Assembly: GCF_016586165.1 (NCBI RefSeq)
Contig: NZ_BCPR01000044.1
Span: 1 to 37,174, forward strand
Length of the DNA stretch: 37,174 nucleotides
Reading direction: 5' to 3'
Source of the DNA: Dyella sp. EPa41
GTDB taxonomy: Bacteria; Pseudomonadota; Gammaproteobacteria; Xanthomonadales; Rhodanobacteraceae
The notes under the pieces are model-generated. The model saw only the letters and a program-made list of their open reading frames with translations. It ran no database searches and was not told the DNA's origin. Both the position numbers and the translations under genes were made by a program. Shown piece after piece: positions 1 to 9,500 of the stretch (position 1 is the first letter of the stretch; each line of letters begins with the position of its first letter).

Positions 1-9
1 GTTTTTCTC

Positions 10-31
10 CCTCTCCCCTGCGGGGAGAGGG
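10..31. repeat. CCCTCTCCC/GGGAGAGGG hairpin
   Basis: A near-perfect inverted repeat (CCCTCTCCCC, short GC loop, GGGGAGAGGG) is followed by a G-rich tail. Read on the minus strand it runs into AGAAAAAC, so it could act as a weak terminator. Elements of this composition are dispersed repeats in many Xanthomonadales genomes, which is from general knowledge. Its role here is unknown. Confidence 0.5.
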
Positions 32-73
32 CTGGGGTGAGGGGTGGGTGCTCGCAAAAACCTCTCCTATCTC

Positions 74-99
74 TGTAGGAGCGCACCCTGTGCGCGACC
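74..99 (+). repeat. REP-like palindrome, left-end copy 1
   Basis: The sequence begins TGTAGGAGCGCACCCTGTGC and continues into GCGACC. It is itself an imperfect palindrome around GCGCACCCTGTGCGC. An inverted partner lies at 169-194, so the two copies converge and could fold into one long hairpin. This family is the most frequent dispersed repeat in the window. Confidence 0.75.
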
Positions 100-168
100 G
101 CAACGTGGCGATACTCCTTTGCCTTCCAGTCGCGACCATCGCGAATCGAGGCAATCCTGCCAGTCCGC

Positions 169-194
169 GGTCGCGCACAGGGTGCGCTCCCACA
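169..194 (-). repeat. REP-like palindrome, left-end copy 2
   Basis: This is the reverse complement of the copy at 74-99 with one change (CTCCCACA for CTCCTACA). Together with copy 1 it forms a convergent doublet of about 120 bases, similar in arrangement to bacterial BIME/REP doublets. Confidence 0.75.
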
Positions 195-426
195 ACGAAC
201 CGCAGCCACTGGCATCGCGATGCGATGTGCCGCGCAGCGGCACGAGCCTTCAACCAACCCCTGTGGGGCGGTGAGGGGTGGACGATCAGGCCCCGCAGGG
301 GTGCCCGACACGGATGTCGGGCACTTTTCGTCCGGGCAGGAGCCCGGTCGAAAAGCCCGGCCGCCCCTCACGGACTGGCTGGGCGTAGCCCAGACAGCGC
401 CACGCGGGGTGCTGTTCTCTTTGGTT

Positions 427-454
427 ACTTTCTCTTGGGCAAGCAAGAGAAAGT
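427..454. repeat. 11-base perfect hairpin ACTTTCTCTTG/CAAGAGAAAGT
   Basis: Two perfectly complementary 11-base arms (427-437 and 444-454) flank a six-base loop. The surrounding bases TTTGGTTACTTTC and AAGTGACCCG match a dispersed element often seen as spurious small proteins (GYFLLGKQEKVTRP-like) in related genomes; that comparison is from memory. It lacks a T-run, so it is not a classical terminator. Confidence 0.6.
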
Positions 455-604
455 GACCCGGCCTTCCCACGGGGACTAGCTTCGCGTCGCCGGCAGGAGG
501 GCGGAAGCCCGCGGCAGGCGAGCCCGGTCGCAGAAGCCCGGCAACGACAGCACCAGAAATCTTCATGCATCCAAATGATGAACATGCAGACCGGCGCGAA
601 AGGC

Positions 605-630
605 TGTCGCGCACAGGGTGCGCTCCTACA
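605..630 (-). repeat. REP-like palindrome, left-end copy 3
   Basis: This is the same 26-base family as 169-194 and in the same orientation. It lies 22 bases beyond the stop codon of the RND transporter gene, the usual position for REP elements, where they can stabilise transcript 3' ends. Confidence 0.75.
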
Positions 631-651
631 GGGGGGGCGGGGCGAGAGGGG

Positions 652-3600
652 TTAACCCGCCGCTGTCTGCGCCTTCAGCGCGCGCTTGGCCGCGCGCTTC
701 GCGCGACGCGCTTCCTTGCGGATCTTGCGATCATGATTCCACAGATAAATCGCCGGCGTGCTCAGCAACGTCAGCAACTGCGACACCAGCAGGCCACCCA
801 CGATGGCCACGCCCAGCGGCTGGCGCATCTCCGAGCCGACGCCGAAGCCGATGGCCAGCGGCAGCGCCGCGCCCATCGCCACCAGGGTGGTCATGGTGAT
901 CGGGCGGAAGCGAACCAGCGCCGCTTCGCGAATCGCATCCGGCGGTGACAGTCCGCGTTCTCGCTGTGCCACCAGCGCGAAGTCCACCATCAGGATCGCA
1001 TTCTTCTTCACGATGCCGATCAGCATCAGGATCGCGATGATCGCCATCAGCGACATCGGTGTGCCGGTGGCCAGCATGGCGAGAAAAGCGCCGGCGCCGG
1101 CCGCGGGCAGCGTGGAGAGGATGGTCAGTGGATGGCCGAGACTCTCGTAGAGAATGCCCAGCACGATGTACATCGCCAGGATCGAGCCGATCAGCAGCAC
1201 ATTGGCGTTGGAGCGCGTTTCCTCCAGGTTCTGCGCACTGCCGGAATAGCCGATCTGCACGCCGGCCGGCAGGCGCGCGCCGGCGACGATCTGCTCGATC
1301 AGGTCCATCGCCTTGTCCTGCGGAAAACCCGGGTCGATGTTGTAGTAGATCTTCGCCGCTTCCAGCTGGTTGGTGTGGATCACGAACGAGGGTGTCACCT
1401 GCGGCTGGATGTGCGCCACCGCCGAGAGCGGCACCATGTTGCCGCTGTCGCCGCGCACATAGGTGTTGAGCAGCGTCTCGGGGCTGAGCGAGCGCTCGGC
1501 GGATGAGGTCAGCACCACCCAGTACTGGTTGATGTTCGAATAGATGATCGACACCTGGCGCTGGCCGAAGGCGTTGTACAGCGCCGAATCCACCTGCCCC
1601 ATGTTCAGGTGCAGGCGACCCGCCGCGGCGCGGTCCACGGTGAGCATCTGCTGCTTGTCGATGTCGTCGTAGTCGCTGCTGACGTCGTGGAATTCCTTGT
1701 GCTTGCGCATCAGCCGCGTCACTTCCAGCGCGAGCGGCTGCAGGTCCACGCCCATGTTGCTGCTTACCAGTTCGAAGCTCTGGCTGCCGCGGTCGCTGTC
1801 GTTGTTGTCGTTGAAGAAGCCGATGGCATTGAGCGACACGCGCAGCTCGGGCAGCTTCGCGTAGGCCTTGTTGAGCCGGGTGATGACGTCCTTCAAGGCG
1901 TCGGGCCGTTCGCCCGGCCCATGCCCGCGCGGCTTGAGGTCCACGAACATGGTGGCCTGGTTGCCCACGGCGCCACCGGCGCGGTCGCTGCCGAGGAAGG
2001 TGGTTACATCCAGCACCGCCGGGTCTTCGCGCATGATCGCCGCCGCGCGCTGCGCGCGCTGGGCCATCAGCGTGGGCGAGATGTTGGCGTCGGCGCGGAT
2101 GTCGCCCTGGATCATGCCGATATCTTCCTGGGGCATGAAATTGAAGCCGAACAGCTTCACCACCCCGATCGCCATGCCCATGGTCAGGCCCAGCAGGATG
2201 AGCGGCTGCCAGCGCATCAGCCGGCGATGGTGCATGGCCCAATCCAGCGCACGCTCGTAGACGTGGTGCAAGCCGCGGTCGAGGCGTTCGAGCGCGCGCT
2301 CCATCCGGTTGGGTTCGCGGCCGCCGGCATTGGACAGGGTGAGGTAGCGGCCGCACAGCGCGGGCGTGAGCGACAGCGAGATCACCGCCGAGATCACCAC
2401 CGCCGCGGTCAGCGTCACCGAGAACTCGCGCAGCAGCAAGGTGAACTGGTTGTTGCCGAACAGCAGCGGCGCGAACACGGCGATCAGCGACAGCGTGATG
2501 GAGACGACGGTGAAGCCGATCTCCTTCACGCCATCCATCGCCGCTTCGATCGGCGGCGAACCGTGTTCCATGTGGCGCACGATGTTCTCGATCACCACGA
2601 TGGCGTCGTCGACCACGAAGCCGATGCACAGCACCAGCGCCACCAGCGACAGCGTGTTGAGCGTGTAGCCCAGCGACCACATCACCACGAAGGCGCCAGC
2701 CAGCGACAGCGGCACGCTGAGCATCGCGATCAGCATGGGTCCGATGCGCCGCAGGAACACCAGCATCACCGCCGCCACCATCACCACGCTCAACAGCAGC
2801 GCCACTTCCACTTCATGCAACGCCGACTTGGTGGTCTGCGTGAGGTCGAAGATCGGCGTGATCCTGATATCGGCCGGCATCCACGCGCGCATCTGCGGCA
2901 GCTTCGCGCGCACCGCGTCGGCGGTGGCCACGGCATTGGCCTCGGGGCGCTTGCTGATGCGCAGCGCCACCGCGCGCTGGTCGTTGAACCACGCGGCCTG
3001 GTACTCGTCCTGCTGGCCGCTGGTGACGCGCGCCACGTCGGACAGCCGCACCGGCGCGCCGTTGCGCGTGGCGATCAGCAACCTGGCGAACTCCTCCGGG
3101 TCATGCAGGGCATCGGTTGCCGTCACCGTCATCTGCGTGCGCCCGTCGGTGAGCACGCCCTGCGGCGAGGTGACGTTGGCGGCGCGCAACGCGTTCGCCA
3201 CGTCGTTGGCCGTAAGCCCCTTGCTGGCCAGCGCGGCCGTGTTGAGCTCCACGCGCACCGCGCGCGGACGCCCGCCGATCACGCGCACCTGCGCCACGCC
3301 GGGGATCTGCGCAATGGCAGGGTTGATCAGCGTATCGGCGAGGTCGTAGAGCTTGTCCGGCGGCAGCGTCTGCGAGGTCAACGACAGCAACAGCACCGGG
3401 ATATTGGCGGTGTTGAATTTGAAGTAGCGCGGCAGCGACGGCATGCTCGCGATCGGCAGGTCGGCCGTGCTCGCATTGATCGCGGCCTGCACGTCACGCG
3501 CAAGCTTGTCGGTGTTGTTGCCGAAATTGAAGATGATGCGGACTGACGTGGAGCCTTCGTTGCTCTCCGAGTGCATCTCCTTGATGCCGGGAATGCGCCC

Positions 3601-3813
3601 GAGGTGGCGCTCCAGCGGCGCGGCCACGGTGGATGCCATGGTCTGCGCATTCGCGCCGGGCATTTCCACGTACACCACCATGCCGGGAAATTCGAGCTGC
3701 GGCAGCGCGGCCACGCCCAGCAACAGGTAGGCCCAGATGCCCGCGAGGGCGAGGCCGATCGCCAGCACGGAAGTGCCGATGGGCCGGCGTATCAGTGGCG
3801 CGAAAAGGTTCAC
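652..3813 (-). CDS. RND efflux pump inner-membrane permease, MdtB/MdtC-like
   Basis: The product (1053 residues, usual RND length) would be a proton-driven inner-membrane exporter of drugs or other small molecules. TM1 is about residues 12-32. The proton-relay motif GFVVDDAIVVIEN is near 398-410 with the paired aspartates at 402-403. The first periplasmic lobe carries PGANAQTMASTVAAPLER, and the C-terminal half carries VLGILYESLGHPLTILSTLP and KKNAILMVDFAL, all close to the MdtC type. Start is GTG at 3813 with GAGGATCC just upstream. RND pumps work with a periplasmic adaptor and an outer-membrane channel, and neither is encoded nearby: the next gene upstream is a TonB receptor 188 bases away. 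It must borrow partners from another locus, or be a leftover of a larger operon. The substrate cannot be told from sequence. The family call is firm; the MdtC subtype is likely. Confidence 0.93.
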   Translation of the reverse strand: MNLFAPLIRRPIGTSVLAIGLALAGIWAYLLLGVAALPQLEFPGMVVYVEMPGANAQTMASTVAAPLERHLGRIPGIKEMHSESNEGSTSVRIIFNFGNNTDKLARDVQAAINASTADLPIASMPSLPRYFKFNTANIPVLLLSLTSQTLPPDKLYDLADTLINPAIAQIPGVAQVRVIGGRPRAVRVELNTAALASKGLTANDVANALRAANVTSPQGVLTDGRTQMTVTATDALHDPEEFARLLIATRNGAPVRLSDVARVTSGQQDEYQAAWFNDQRAVALRISKRPEANAVATADAVRAKLPQMRAWMPADIRITPIFDLTQTTKSALHEVEVALLLSVVMVAAVMLVFLRRIGPMLIAMLSVPLSLAGAFVVMWSLGYTLNTLSLVALVLCIGFVVDDAIVVIENIVRHMEHGSPPIEAAMDGVKEIGFTVVSITLSLIAVFAPLLFGNNQFTLLLREFSVTLTAAVVISAVISLSLTPALCGRYLTLSNAGGREPNRMERALERLDRGLHHVYERALDWAMHHRRLMRWQPLILLGLTMGMAIGVVKLFGFNFMPQEDIGMIQGDIRADANISPTLMAQRAQRAAAIMREDPAVLDVTTFLGSDRAGGAVGNQATMFVDLKPRGHGPGERPDALKDVITRLNKAYAKLPELRVSLNAIGFFNDNNDSDRGSQSFELVSSNMGVDLQPLALEVTRLMRKHKEFHDVSSDYDDIDKQQMLTVDRAAAGRLHLNMGQVDSALYNAFGQRQVSIIYSNINQYWVVLTSSAERSLSPETLLNTYVRGDSGNMVPLSAVAHIQPQVTPSFVIHTNQLEAAKIYYNIDPGFPQDKAMDLIEQIVAGARLPAGVQIGYSGSAQNLEETRSNANVLLIGSILAMYIVLGILYESLGHPLTILSTLPAAGAGAFLAMLATGTPMSLMAIIAILMLIGIVKKNAILMVDFALVAQRERGLSPPDAIREAALVRFRPITMTTLVAMGAALPLAIGFGVGSEMRQPLGVAIVGGLLVSQLLTLLSTPAIYLWNHDRKIRKEARRAKRAAKRALKAQTAAG

Positions 3814-3950
3814 GGATCCTCGAGGACCATCGATGGCGGCGCGCCCCGCCGCGCCTCGGTGCGAGGCGCACCTGGCGACTCACCTCAGCCGCCTTTATGC
3901 CCGCAAACGCGCCGCAGCGGATGTGCCGTTAGTCGGCCTGGCCACGAGCT

Positions 3951-3976
3951 GTCGTCCCAGCAGGCGCTGGGACGAC
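3951..3976 (-). terminator. Stem-loop downstream of the BtuB-like gene
   Basis: Perfect 11-base arms GTCGTCCCAGC (3951-3961) and GCTGGGACGAC (3966-3976) surround a four-base loop, starting about 26 bases after the receptor stop codon. No T-run follows on the minus strand, so it may be a transcript-end stabiliser rather than a true intrinsic terminator. Confidence 0.5.
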
Positions 3977-4001
3977 GGTGAAGGTTTCGTGCAACCAGGC
4001 C

Positions 4002-5894
4002 TCAGCGCGTCGCCGGGCTGTACCGCAACGTCAGGAACCACGTGCGGCCCGGCTGGTTGAAGTAATAGGCCGTCTCGTAGTTCCGGTCGAACGCATTGGC
4101 CAGCTTGGCCTCGACGCGCCAGTCCGGCAGGAACTCGTAGCTGGCGCGCAGATCGGTGGTGGCATAACCGCCGAGTCGGTGCAGGTTGGCCTGGTCGTCA
4201 TACGCCTTGCCCGACGCGAAGAACGTCGCGCCGACGCCGAAGGCGCCAAAGCGGCGGTCCACGTCCACGCGTGCCGTCTGCTCCGGACGACGCGGCAACA
4301 GGTTGCCGTCATAGATGCCTTCGCGGTTCTTCGGCTGCATCAAGGTCAGGTAGCTCTGCACCTGCCAACCATCGAGGTTGATGCCGAACTGGCCTTCCAC
4401 TCCGCGGATGCGCGCCTGGCTGATGTTCTGCGGCACGAAGTTCTCATCCAGCGTGATCAGGTCGGTGATCGTGGTCTGGTAGAGGTTGACCGCCCAGTTC
4501 CACGCACCCTGCGCCTGGCTGAGGCCCAGCTCGCCCGAGCGCGATTTCTCCGGCTTGAGGTCGGGGTTGCCCAGGCCGAACGGGTAGTAGATGTCGTTGA
4601 ATGTCGGCGCATGGAACGCGGTGCCGTAGCTCGCCGACAGGCGCAGGCCGTGGTCGAACGCATAACCCCACGCCGCCGAGCCGGTGTTGTGGTTGCCGAA
4701 CTGGCCGTTGTGGTCGTGGCGTGCCGACAGCTGCACTTCGTTGCGGCCGAACGTGCCGATGTATTGCGCGTAGACGCCGGTGTCTTCGCGCGTGCTCCTG
4801 AGGTAGCCGGTATCGCTGTCGATGTGTTCCTGCTGGTAGTCGACGCCGGCGGTCAGCAACTGGTTGGCGTCGAGCGTGATGTCGTTCTGCCATGACGCCT
4901 GGTTGCGGCGCGAATAGGTATGGCCCACCGGCGTGCGCGGGTAGTACGCGAGCGGCGTGAACAGGTCGCTGTAGTCGCCCTGGAAGTAGGTGGCGTTGTC
5001 GTCGCGGCTCTGGCCCGCGTTGAGCGTGACCTTCCACGCATCCAGCGGCGCGAAGCTCAGGCGCGCGCCAGCCACCTGCTGCTGGTTCACCGCCTGGTTG
5101 CCGCCATACGGGCTGCCGTCGTACTCCACGAAGTTCTTGCTGCGCAGCCAGGTGGCGGCCAGCTCGGTGCCGTTGTCCCAGCGATAGCCGCCGTTGGCCA
5201 TGCCGTTCCAGTTGCGGTACGCGTCGTGGTCGGGCTGGTCGGCGAAGCAGGCCACGCCCAGCTCGGCCGCGCCGACGCGGCAGGCATTGATGCCCGCGGT
5301 GTACTGGCCGCCGAGGCCGGCGTTGAACCACGCGTGCGAATCGCCGCCCGAGAGGCCGGCATGGCCATCCATGTAGCTGCGGCTGCCGGTGGATACGCTC
5401 AGCGAAGGATCGAGCTTGCCGTCCTGTGCGCCGTGGCGGGTGAAGATCTGGATCACGCCGCCGATCGCATCGGCGCCGTACAGGCTGGAACGGGGGCCAC
5501 GCACGATCTCGATGCGCTCGATCTGGTCCACCGGAATCTGCTCGAACGCCGGCAGGCCGGCGCCCACGGCGCCGATGCGCACGCCGTCGATCAGCACCAG
5601 CACATGCGTGGAGTTGGTGCCGCGCAGGAACAGCGTGCTCAGCTGCCCTTGCCCGCCGGCCTGCGTGAAGGAAACGCCCGGCAGGCCCACCAGCAGGTCG
5701 CGCACCGAGGCGGGCTGCAGCCGTTCGATGTCGGCGCGGGTGATCACGCTCACCGAGGACAGCGCTTCGTCGGTGGTGATCGACGTGCGCGTGGCGGTGA
5801 CGATGACGGACGACAGCGATGTCGCCTGGTCTGCATCGGCCGCCTGGGCGGCCATCGTGGCGGAGAGCAGCGCGGCTCCCAGTGTCTTCTTCAT
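4002..5894 (-). CDS. btuB: TonB-dependent vitamin B12 receptor, BtuB-like
   Basis: The product (630 residues) is an outer-membrane barrel that imports cobalamin using TonB energy. Residues 1-19 form a signal peptide ending AAQA. The TonB box SVIVTATR is at 29-36. The plug domain (about 43-155) has the characteristic LRGTNSTHVLVLIDGVRIG, IERIEIVRGPRSSLYGADAI and GGVIQIFTR motifs. The rest is a 22-strand-type barrel. I chose ATG 5894 because AAGGAA sits just upstream and the signal peptide begins there. The frame stays open to 6134, but that extension overlaps the riboswitch. The cobalamin riboswitch in the leader supports the B12 assignment independently of the protein. The last residues, ATR, lack the usual terminal aromatic, although YSP precedes them. 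No BtuCDF genes are in view. Confidence 0.93.
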   Translation of the reverse strand: MKKTLGAALLSATMAAQAADADQATSLSSVIVTATRTSITTDEALSSVSVITRADIERLQPASVRDLLVGLPGVSFTQAGGQGQLSTLFLRGTNSTHVLVLIDGVRIGAVGAGLPAFEQIPVDQIERIEIVRGPRSSLYGADAIGGVIQIFTRHGAQDGKLDPSLSVSTGSRSYMDGHAGLSGGDSHAWFNAGLGGQYTAGINACRVGAAELGVACFADQPDHDAYRNWNGMANGGYRWDNGTELAATWLRSKNFVEYDGSPYGGNQAVNQQQVAGARLSFAPLDAWKVTLNAGQSRDDNATYFQGDYSDLFTPLAYYPRTPVGHTYSRRNQASWQNDITLDANQLLTAGVDYQQEHIDSDTGYLRSTREDTGVYAQYIGTFGRNEVQLSARHDHNGQFGNHNTGSAAWGYAFDHGLRLSASYGTAFHAPTFNDIYYPFGLGNPDLKPEKSRSGELGLSQAQGAWNWAVNLYQTTITDLITLDENFVPQNISQARIRGVEGQFGINLDGWQVQSYLTLMQPKNREGIYDGNLLPRRPEQTARVDVDRRFGAFGVGATFFASGKAYDDQANLHRLGGYATTDLRASYEFLPDWRVEAKLANAFDRNYETAYYFNQPGRTWFLTLRYSPATR

Positions 5895-6049
5895 GGTGTT
5901 CCTTGCGGATGCGCCCACACGCGCATCCCGACTGTGGGTGCACGACGCGGGTGGAGCAGGGAACGGCGGCAGGCCGGCGGCCATGCAGACGTCCGGCCTC
6001 GCCCACCGCGAGCCGCGCGCTGAAACCCGCCGCAGGGGCGGGCCTGTCT

Positions 6050-6230
6050 GATCGGGCCGGTCTCCGGACTCGCGAGCGGCATGCCTTCCGACATGCAGCG
6101 CGGGCGCCTTCCCGTGCACTTGGCACAGTGGCATCTCGCCCGCGGTTTCACTCGCCTACCGTTGCGGGGGCAGTGCCGGCCTTGAACCGGCTTCCCGTTT
6201 CATCCCGGCCAAGCCGGGACACCCGAACGG
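6050..6230 (-). promoter_or_regulatory. Cobalamin riboswitch upstream of btuB
   Basis: Read on the minus strand, the leader contains GGGAAGCCGGTTCAAGGCCG, then CACTGCCCCCGCAACGGTA, the B12-box-like GCCACTGTGCC (6122-6132 on the plus strand), a GGGAAGG element, and GCGAGTCCGGAGACCGGCC (ends near 6054). These are the hallmark conserved blocks of adenosylcobalamin-type riboswitches, in the correct order. The aptamer ends about 160 bases before the btuB start, leaving room for an expression platform. Binding of cobalamin would be expected to turn btuB off. The boundaries are estimates. Confidence 0.93.
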
Positions 6231-6235
6231 GCGAC

Positions 6236-6241
6236 ATTTTA
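6236..6241 (-). promoter_or_regulatory. Candidate -10 element for the riboswitch-btuB transcript
   Basis: TAAAAT on the minus strand places a transcription start near 6229, just where the riboswitch begins. No convincing -35 hexamer is seen 16-18 bases upstream, which fits a promoter helped by an activator bound at the adjacent palindrome. Confidence 0.4.
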
Positions 6242-6266
6242 GTCGGTCGCAGGGCTGTTTAGAGAG

Positions 6267-6282
6267 TGTGATTTTCATCACG
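6267..6282. promoter_or_regulatory. Clp/CRP-like operator TGTGA-N6-TCACG
   Basis: TGTGATTTTCATCACG matches the CRP-family consensus TGTGA-N6-TCACA at nine of ten positions. It sits between the divergent btuB leader and the Oar-like receptor gene, centred about 45 bases upstream of the inferred btuB start. In Xanthomonads the CRP-like protein Clp binds this consensus, which is established knowledge. Binding here is inference. Confidence 0.5.
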
Positions 6283-6308
6283 ATTTTACGACAGCTTCGC
6301 GAAGGAAT

Positions 6309-6340
6309 TTGCTGCCCTTACCCATGGCAACATAAATAAT
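6309..6340 (+). promoter_or_regulatory. Candidate promoter of the Oar-like receptor gene
   Basis: TTGCTG, then a 16-base spacer, then CATAAA, form a plausible sigma-70 promoter in an unusually AT-rich patch (about 6330-6370) of an otherwise GC-rich spacer. It would give a leader of about 210 bases before ATG 6560. Position and hexamers are approximate. Confidence 0.3.
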
Positions 6341-6559
6341 CAAATAAATACAAATAGTTACCTTAATAGCACCGGCTTGACCCGCGGCGCCACCCTGATT
6401 ACTTTCGGCGGACGGATCGTGAAATCTTGCGAATCTGCCGGGCGTGGGGACGCCAAGGGAAAGACGGCTGGCCAGGGGAGGCCGATTCGCAAGGGATCGG
6501 TCCGGTTCGCGCGACACGCGCATTCCGGCCTTTGGCCATGTGTTGGGGAGAAAACTGAA

Positions 6560-9500
6560 ATGAGCAGTATTGCGTTTGGAGGCCGGGCCTCCTGGCGGCG
6601 TACCGCCCTGTCCGCCGCGTTGAGCATCGGCCTGGCCGGGGTGGCCATGGCGCAGTCCAATGCGTCGGGCGTGATCTTCGGCCAGGTCCAGGCCGACGCG
6701 GGCAGCACGGTGCGCCTGGAGAATATCGATACCGGCCTGAGCCGCGAAATCGGCGTGGAACAAGGCGGCCGCTATCGCGCCGCGTCGTTGCCGGTGGGCC
6801 GCTACAAGGTCACCCTGCTGAAGAACGGGCAGGCGGTGGAAACGCGGGACAACGTGCAGGTGGCGTTGGGCTCGGGCGTGGATGTGTCCTTCGCCGGTAC
6901 CGGCGCCGCCACGGCGCAGAACCTGGAAGGCGTGCAGGTCATCGCCAGCGCGCTGCCGGCCATCGACGTGTCGTCGGTGGACTCGCGCACCGTGCTCACC
7001 TCCGAGCAGCTGCAGAAGCTGCCGTTGGCCCGCAACGTCACCGCCGCCGCGCTTCTCGCGCCGGGCGTGGTGCCGGCCGACGGCCGCTACGGCAACGTGG
7101 CATCGTTCGGCGGCTCGTCCGCCTCGGAAAACCAGTACTACATCAACGGCTACGCGGTGACCAATGCGCTCACCGGCCTGGGCTTCGTCACCCTGCCGTA
7201 CGACGCCATCGACCAGGAGCAGGTCTACACCGGCGGCTACGGCGCCGAGTACGGCCGCTCCACCGGCGGCGTGATCAACGTGGTGACCAAGCGCGGCGGC
7301 AACACCTGGAAGGGCGGGCTGGGCCTCTACGTGATCCCGCAATACTTCCGCGATTCGCCGCGCAGCATCTACCGCGAGAACGGCGTGCTGTACCAGTACC
7401 GCGCGGACAACAAGAACTCGTCGATGCAGTACACCGGCTATGTCAGCGGCCCGCTGATCAAGGACAAGCTGTTCCTGTACGCCGCCGGCGACTTCACCAG
7501 CACCGACGGCACCAACATCAGCCCGCTCACCGCGCCGCAGAAGACCCATGAGGATGCCAAGGCCAACAAGTACCTGGTCAAGGTGGACTGGAACATCACC
7601 GACAGCCACCTGCTCGAACTGACCGGCATCCAGGACAAGACCAACACCGACCGCAGCGTCTACGCCTACGACTACAAGACGCTGCAGCCCACCAGCTACC
7701 TGGGCACCGACAAGCTCAAGAACGCGGCCTCCGCCGCGGGTTCGCAGCCGGGCGGTGACGTGTATGTCGGCAAGTACACCGGCTACATCACCGACGACTT
7801 CACGGTGAACGCGCTGTACGGCAAGAGCAAGACCGACCACGTGCGCACGCTCGGCTATGCGGCCAACCCGAACTGCCCATGGATCACCGATTCGCGCCGC
7901 AACATCACCTCGCCCATCGTCGGCTGCAGCCTGGTCAACGGCACCGTGCTCAATGCCGGCGCGCAGGACAAGACGCACGGCTGGCGCCTGGACCTGGAAT
8001 ACCGCCTCGGCGACCACGACCTGCGCGCGGGCGTGGACAACCAGACGCTGGAGTCCTACTCCGGCAACATCTACGAAGGCGGTTATCGCTGGGTGTACCG
8101 CAACGCCGGCAAGGTGTCCGGCCGCCCCGACATCGTGCCGCCGCCGGGCACGCAGTACGTGGCCGAGAAGCGCCTGTTCGAAACCGGCGCCGCGGTGAAG
8201 GTGGAGCAGGAAGCGCAGTACATCGAAGACCACTGGCAGGTGAGCGACCGCTGGCTGGCTTACCTCGGCCTGCGCAACGAGCAGTTCAAGAACCTCAACG
8301 GCGCCGGCGACGTGTACGTCAAGCAGCGTCACCAGCTGGCGCCGCGCCTGGGCGTGACGTGGGACGTATTCGGCGACTCCAGCTTCAAGGTGTACGGCAA
8401 CGCCGGCCGCTACCACCTGGCCATCCCATCCAACGTGGCCATTCGCGGTGCTTCGGCATCCACCTACTACAGCGAGTACTACACCTATACCGGCGTGGCA
8501 CCCAATGGCGAGCCGATCGGCCTGCAGCAGCTGGGCAACCGCTTCTATCTCAACGGCGAGGACGGCACCACGCCCGACCCGCGCACCGTCGCCGCGCAGG
8601 GCCTCAAGGCGTATTACCAGGACGAGTACATCCTCGGCTTCGACAAGGCCTTCGGCGACAACTGGACCTACGGCGCCAAGCTCACCTACCGCAAGCTCAA
8701 GAGCTCGATCGACGACTTCTGCGATTCGCGTCCGTTCGAGAAGTACGCCGCGCGCAACAACATCGACATCAGCAACGCGAGCATCGCCGGCTGCTACCTG
8801 TTCAACCCGGGCAGCACCAACACCTTCATGGTGGACACCACCGGCACCGGCAACTTCGTGCCGTTCAAGCTCACCAAGGACGACTTCACCACGCCCGAAG
8901 GCGTCGCCTTCCCGGACCTCAAGCGCCAGTACTACTCGCTGGACCTGTACCTGGAACACCAGTTCAGCGACCGCTGGTACGGCCGCGTGGATTACACCTA
9001 TTCGCGCAGCTACGGCAATTCGGAAGGCCAGCTGAAATCCGACATCGGCCAGCTCGATCCCTCGGTGACGCAGGACTGGGACGCGCCGGAGCTCATGCAG
9101 TATGCCAACGGCCCGCTGCCGAACGACCGCACCCACCAGCTGAAGGCCTATGGCTATTTCCAGATGAATACGGAGTGGCTGTTCGGCGCGAACCTGGCGG
9201 TGGCTTCCGGACGCCCGAAGAACTGCATCGGCAACGACCCGGTCGATGCCATCGGGTACGGCGCGTCGTACTTCGAGTGCGACAACGTGGCGAGCCCGCG
9301 CGGTTCCAAGGGCCGCCTGCCGTGGACGTGGCAGCTGGACATGAACGCCGAATGGCGCCCGGGCTGGGCCAACCACCAGCTGGCCTTCACCGCGAACGTG
9401 TTCAACGTGTTCAACAGCCAGAAGAAGACGGCGATCATCGAAGTGGCGGAAACGGGCTCGTTCGACAAGGCGGGCCAGCCGATCAAGAGCGACGACTACC

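Larger units (their letters stand above)
1..651. other. Repeat-rich intergenic region, no gene supported
   Basis: No open frame here has a ribosome-binding site or a recognisable protein. The stretch instead holds a G-rich hairpin near 10-30, three copies of the GTAGGAGCGCACCCTGTGCG palindrome family (listed separately) and a strong 11-base hairpin near 427-454. It follows the stop codon of the minus-strand RND gene at 652, so it is the 3' flank of that gene. The short frames that cross it are products of the repeats. Confidence 0.7.

Noticed and set aside
1609-3546. Long open frame antisense to the RND gene
   Set aside because: It is rich in His, Arg, Ala and Gln, has no domain, and is explained by codon bias of the real gene on the other strand.
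5895-6134. N-terminal extension of the BtuB-like protein
   Set aside because: This part is the cobalamin riboswitch, and the signal peptide starts at 5894.
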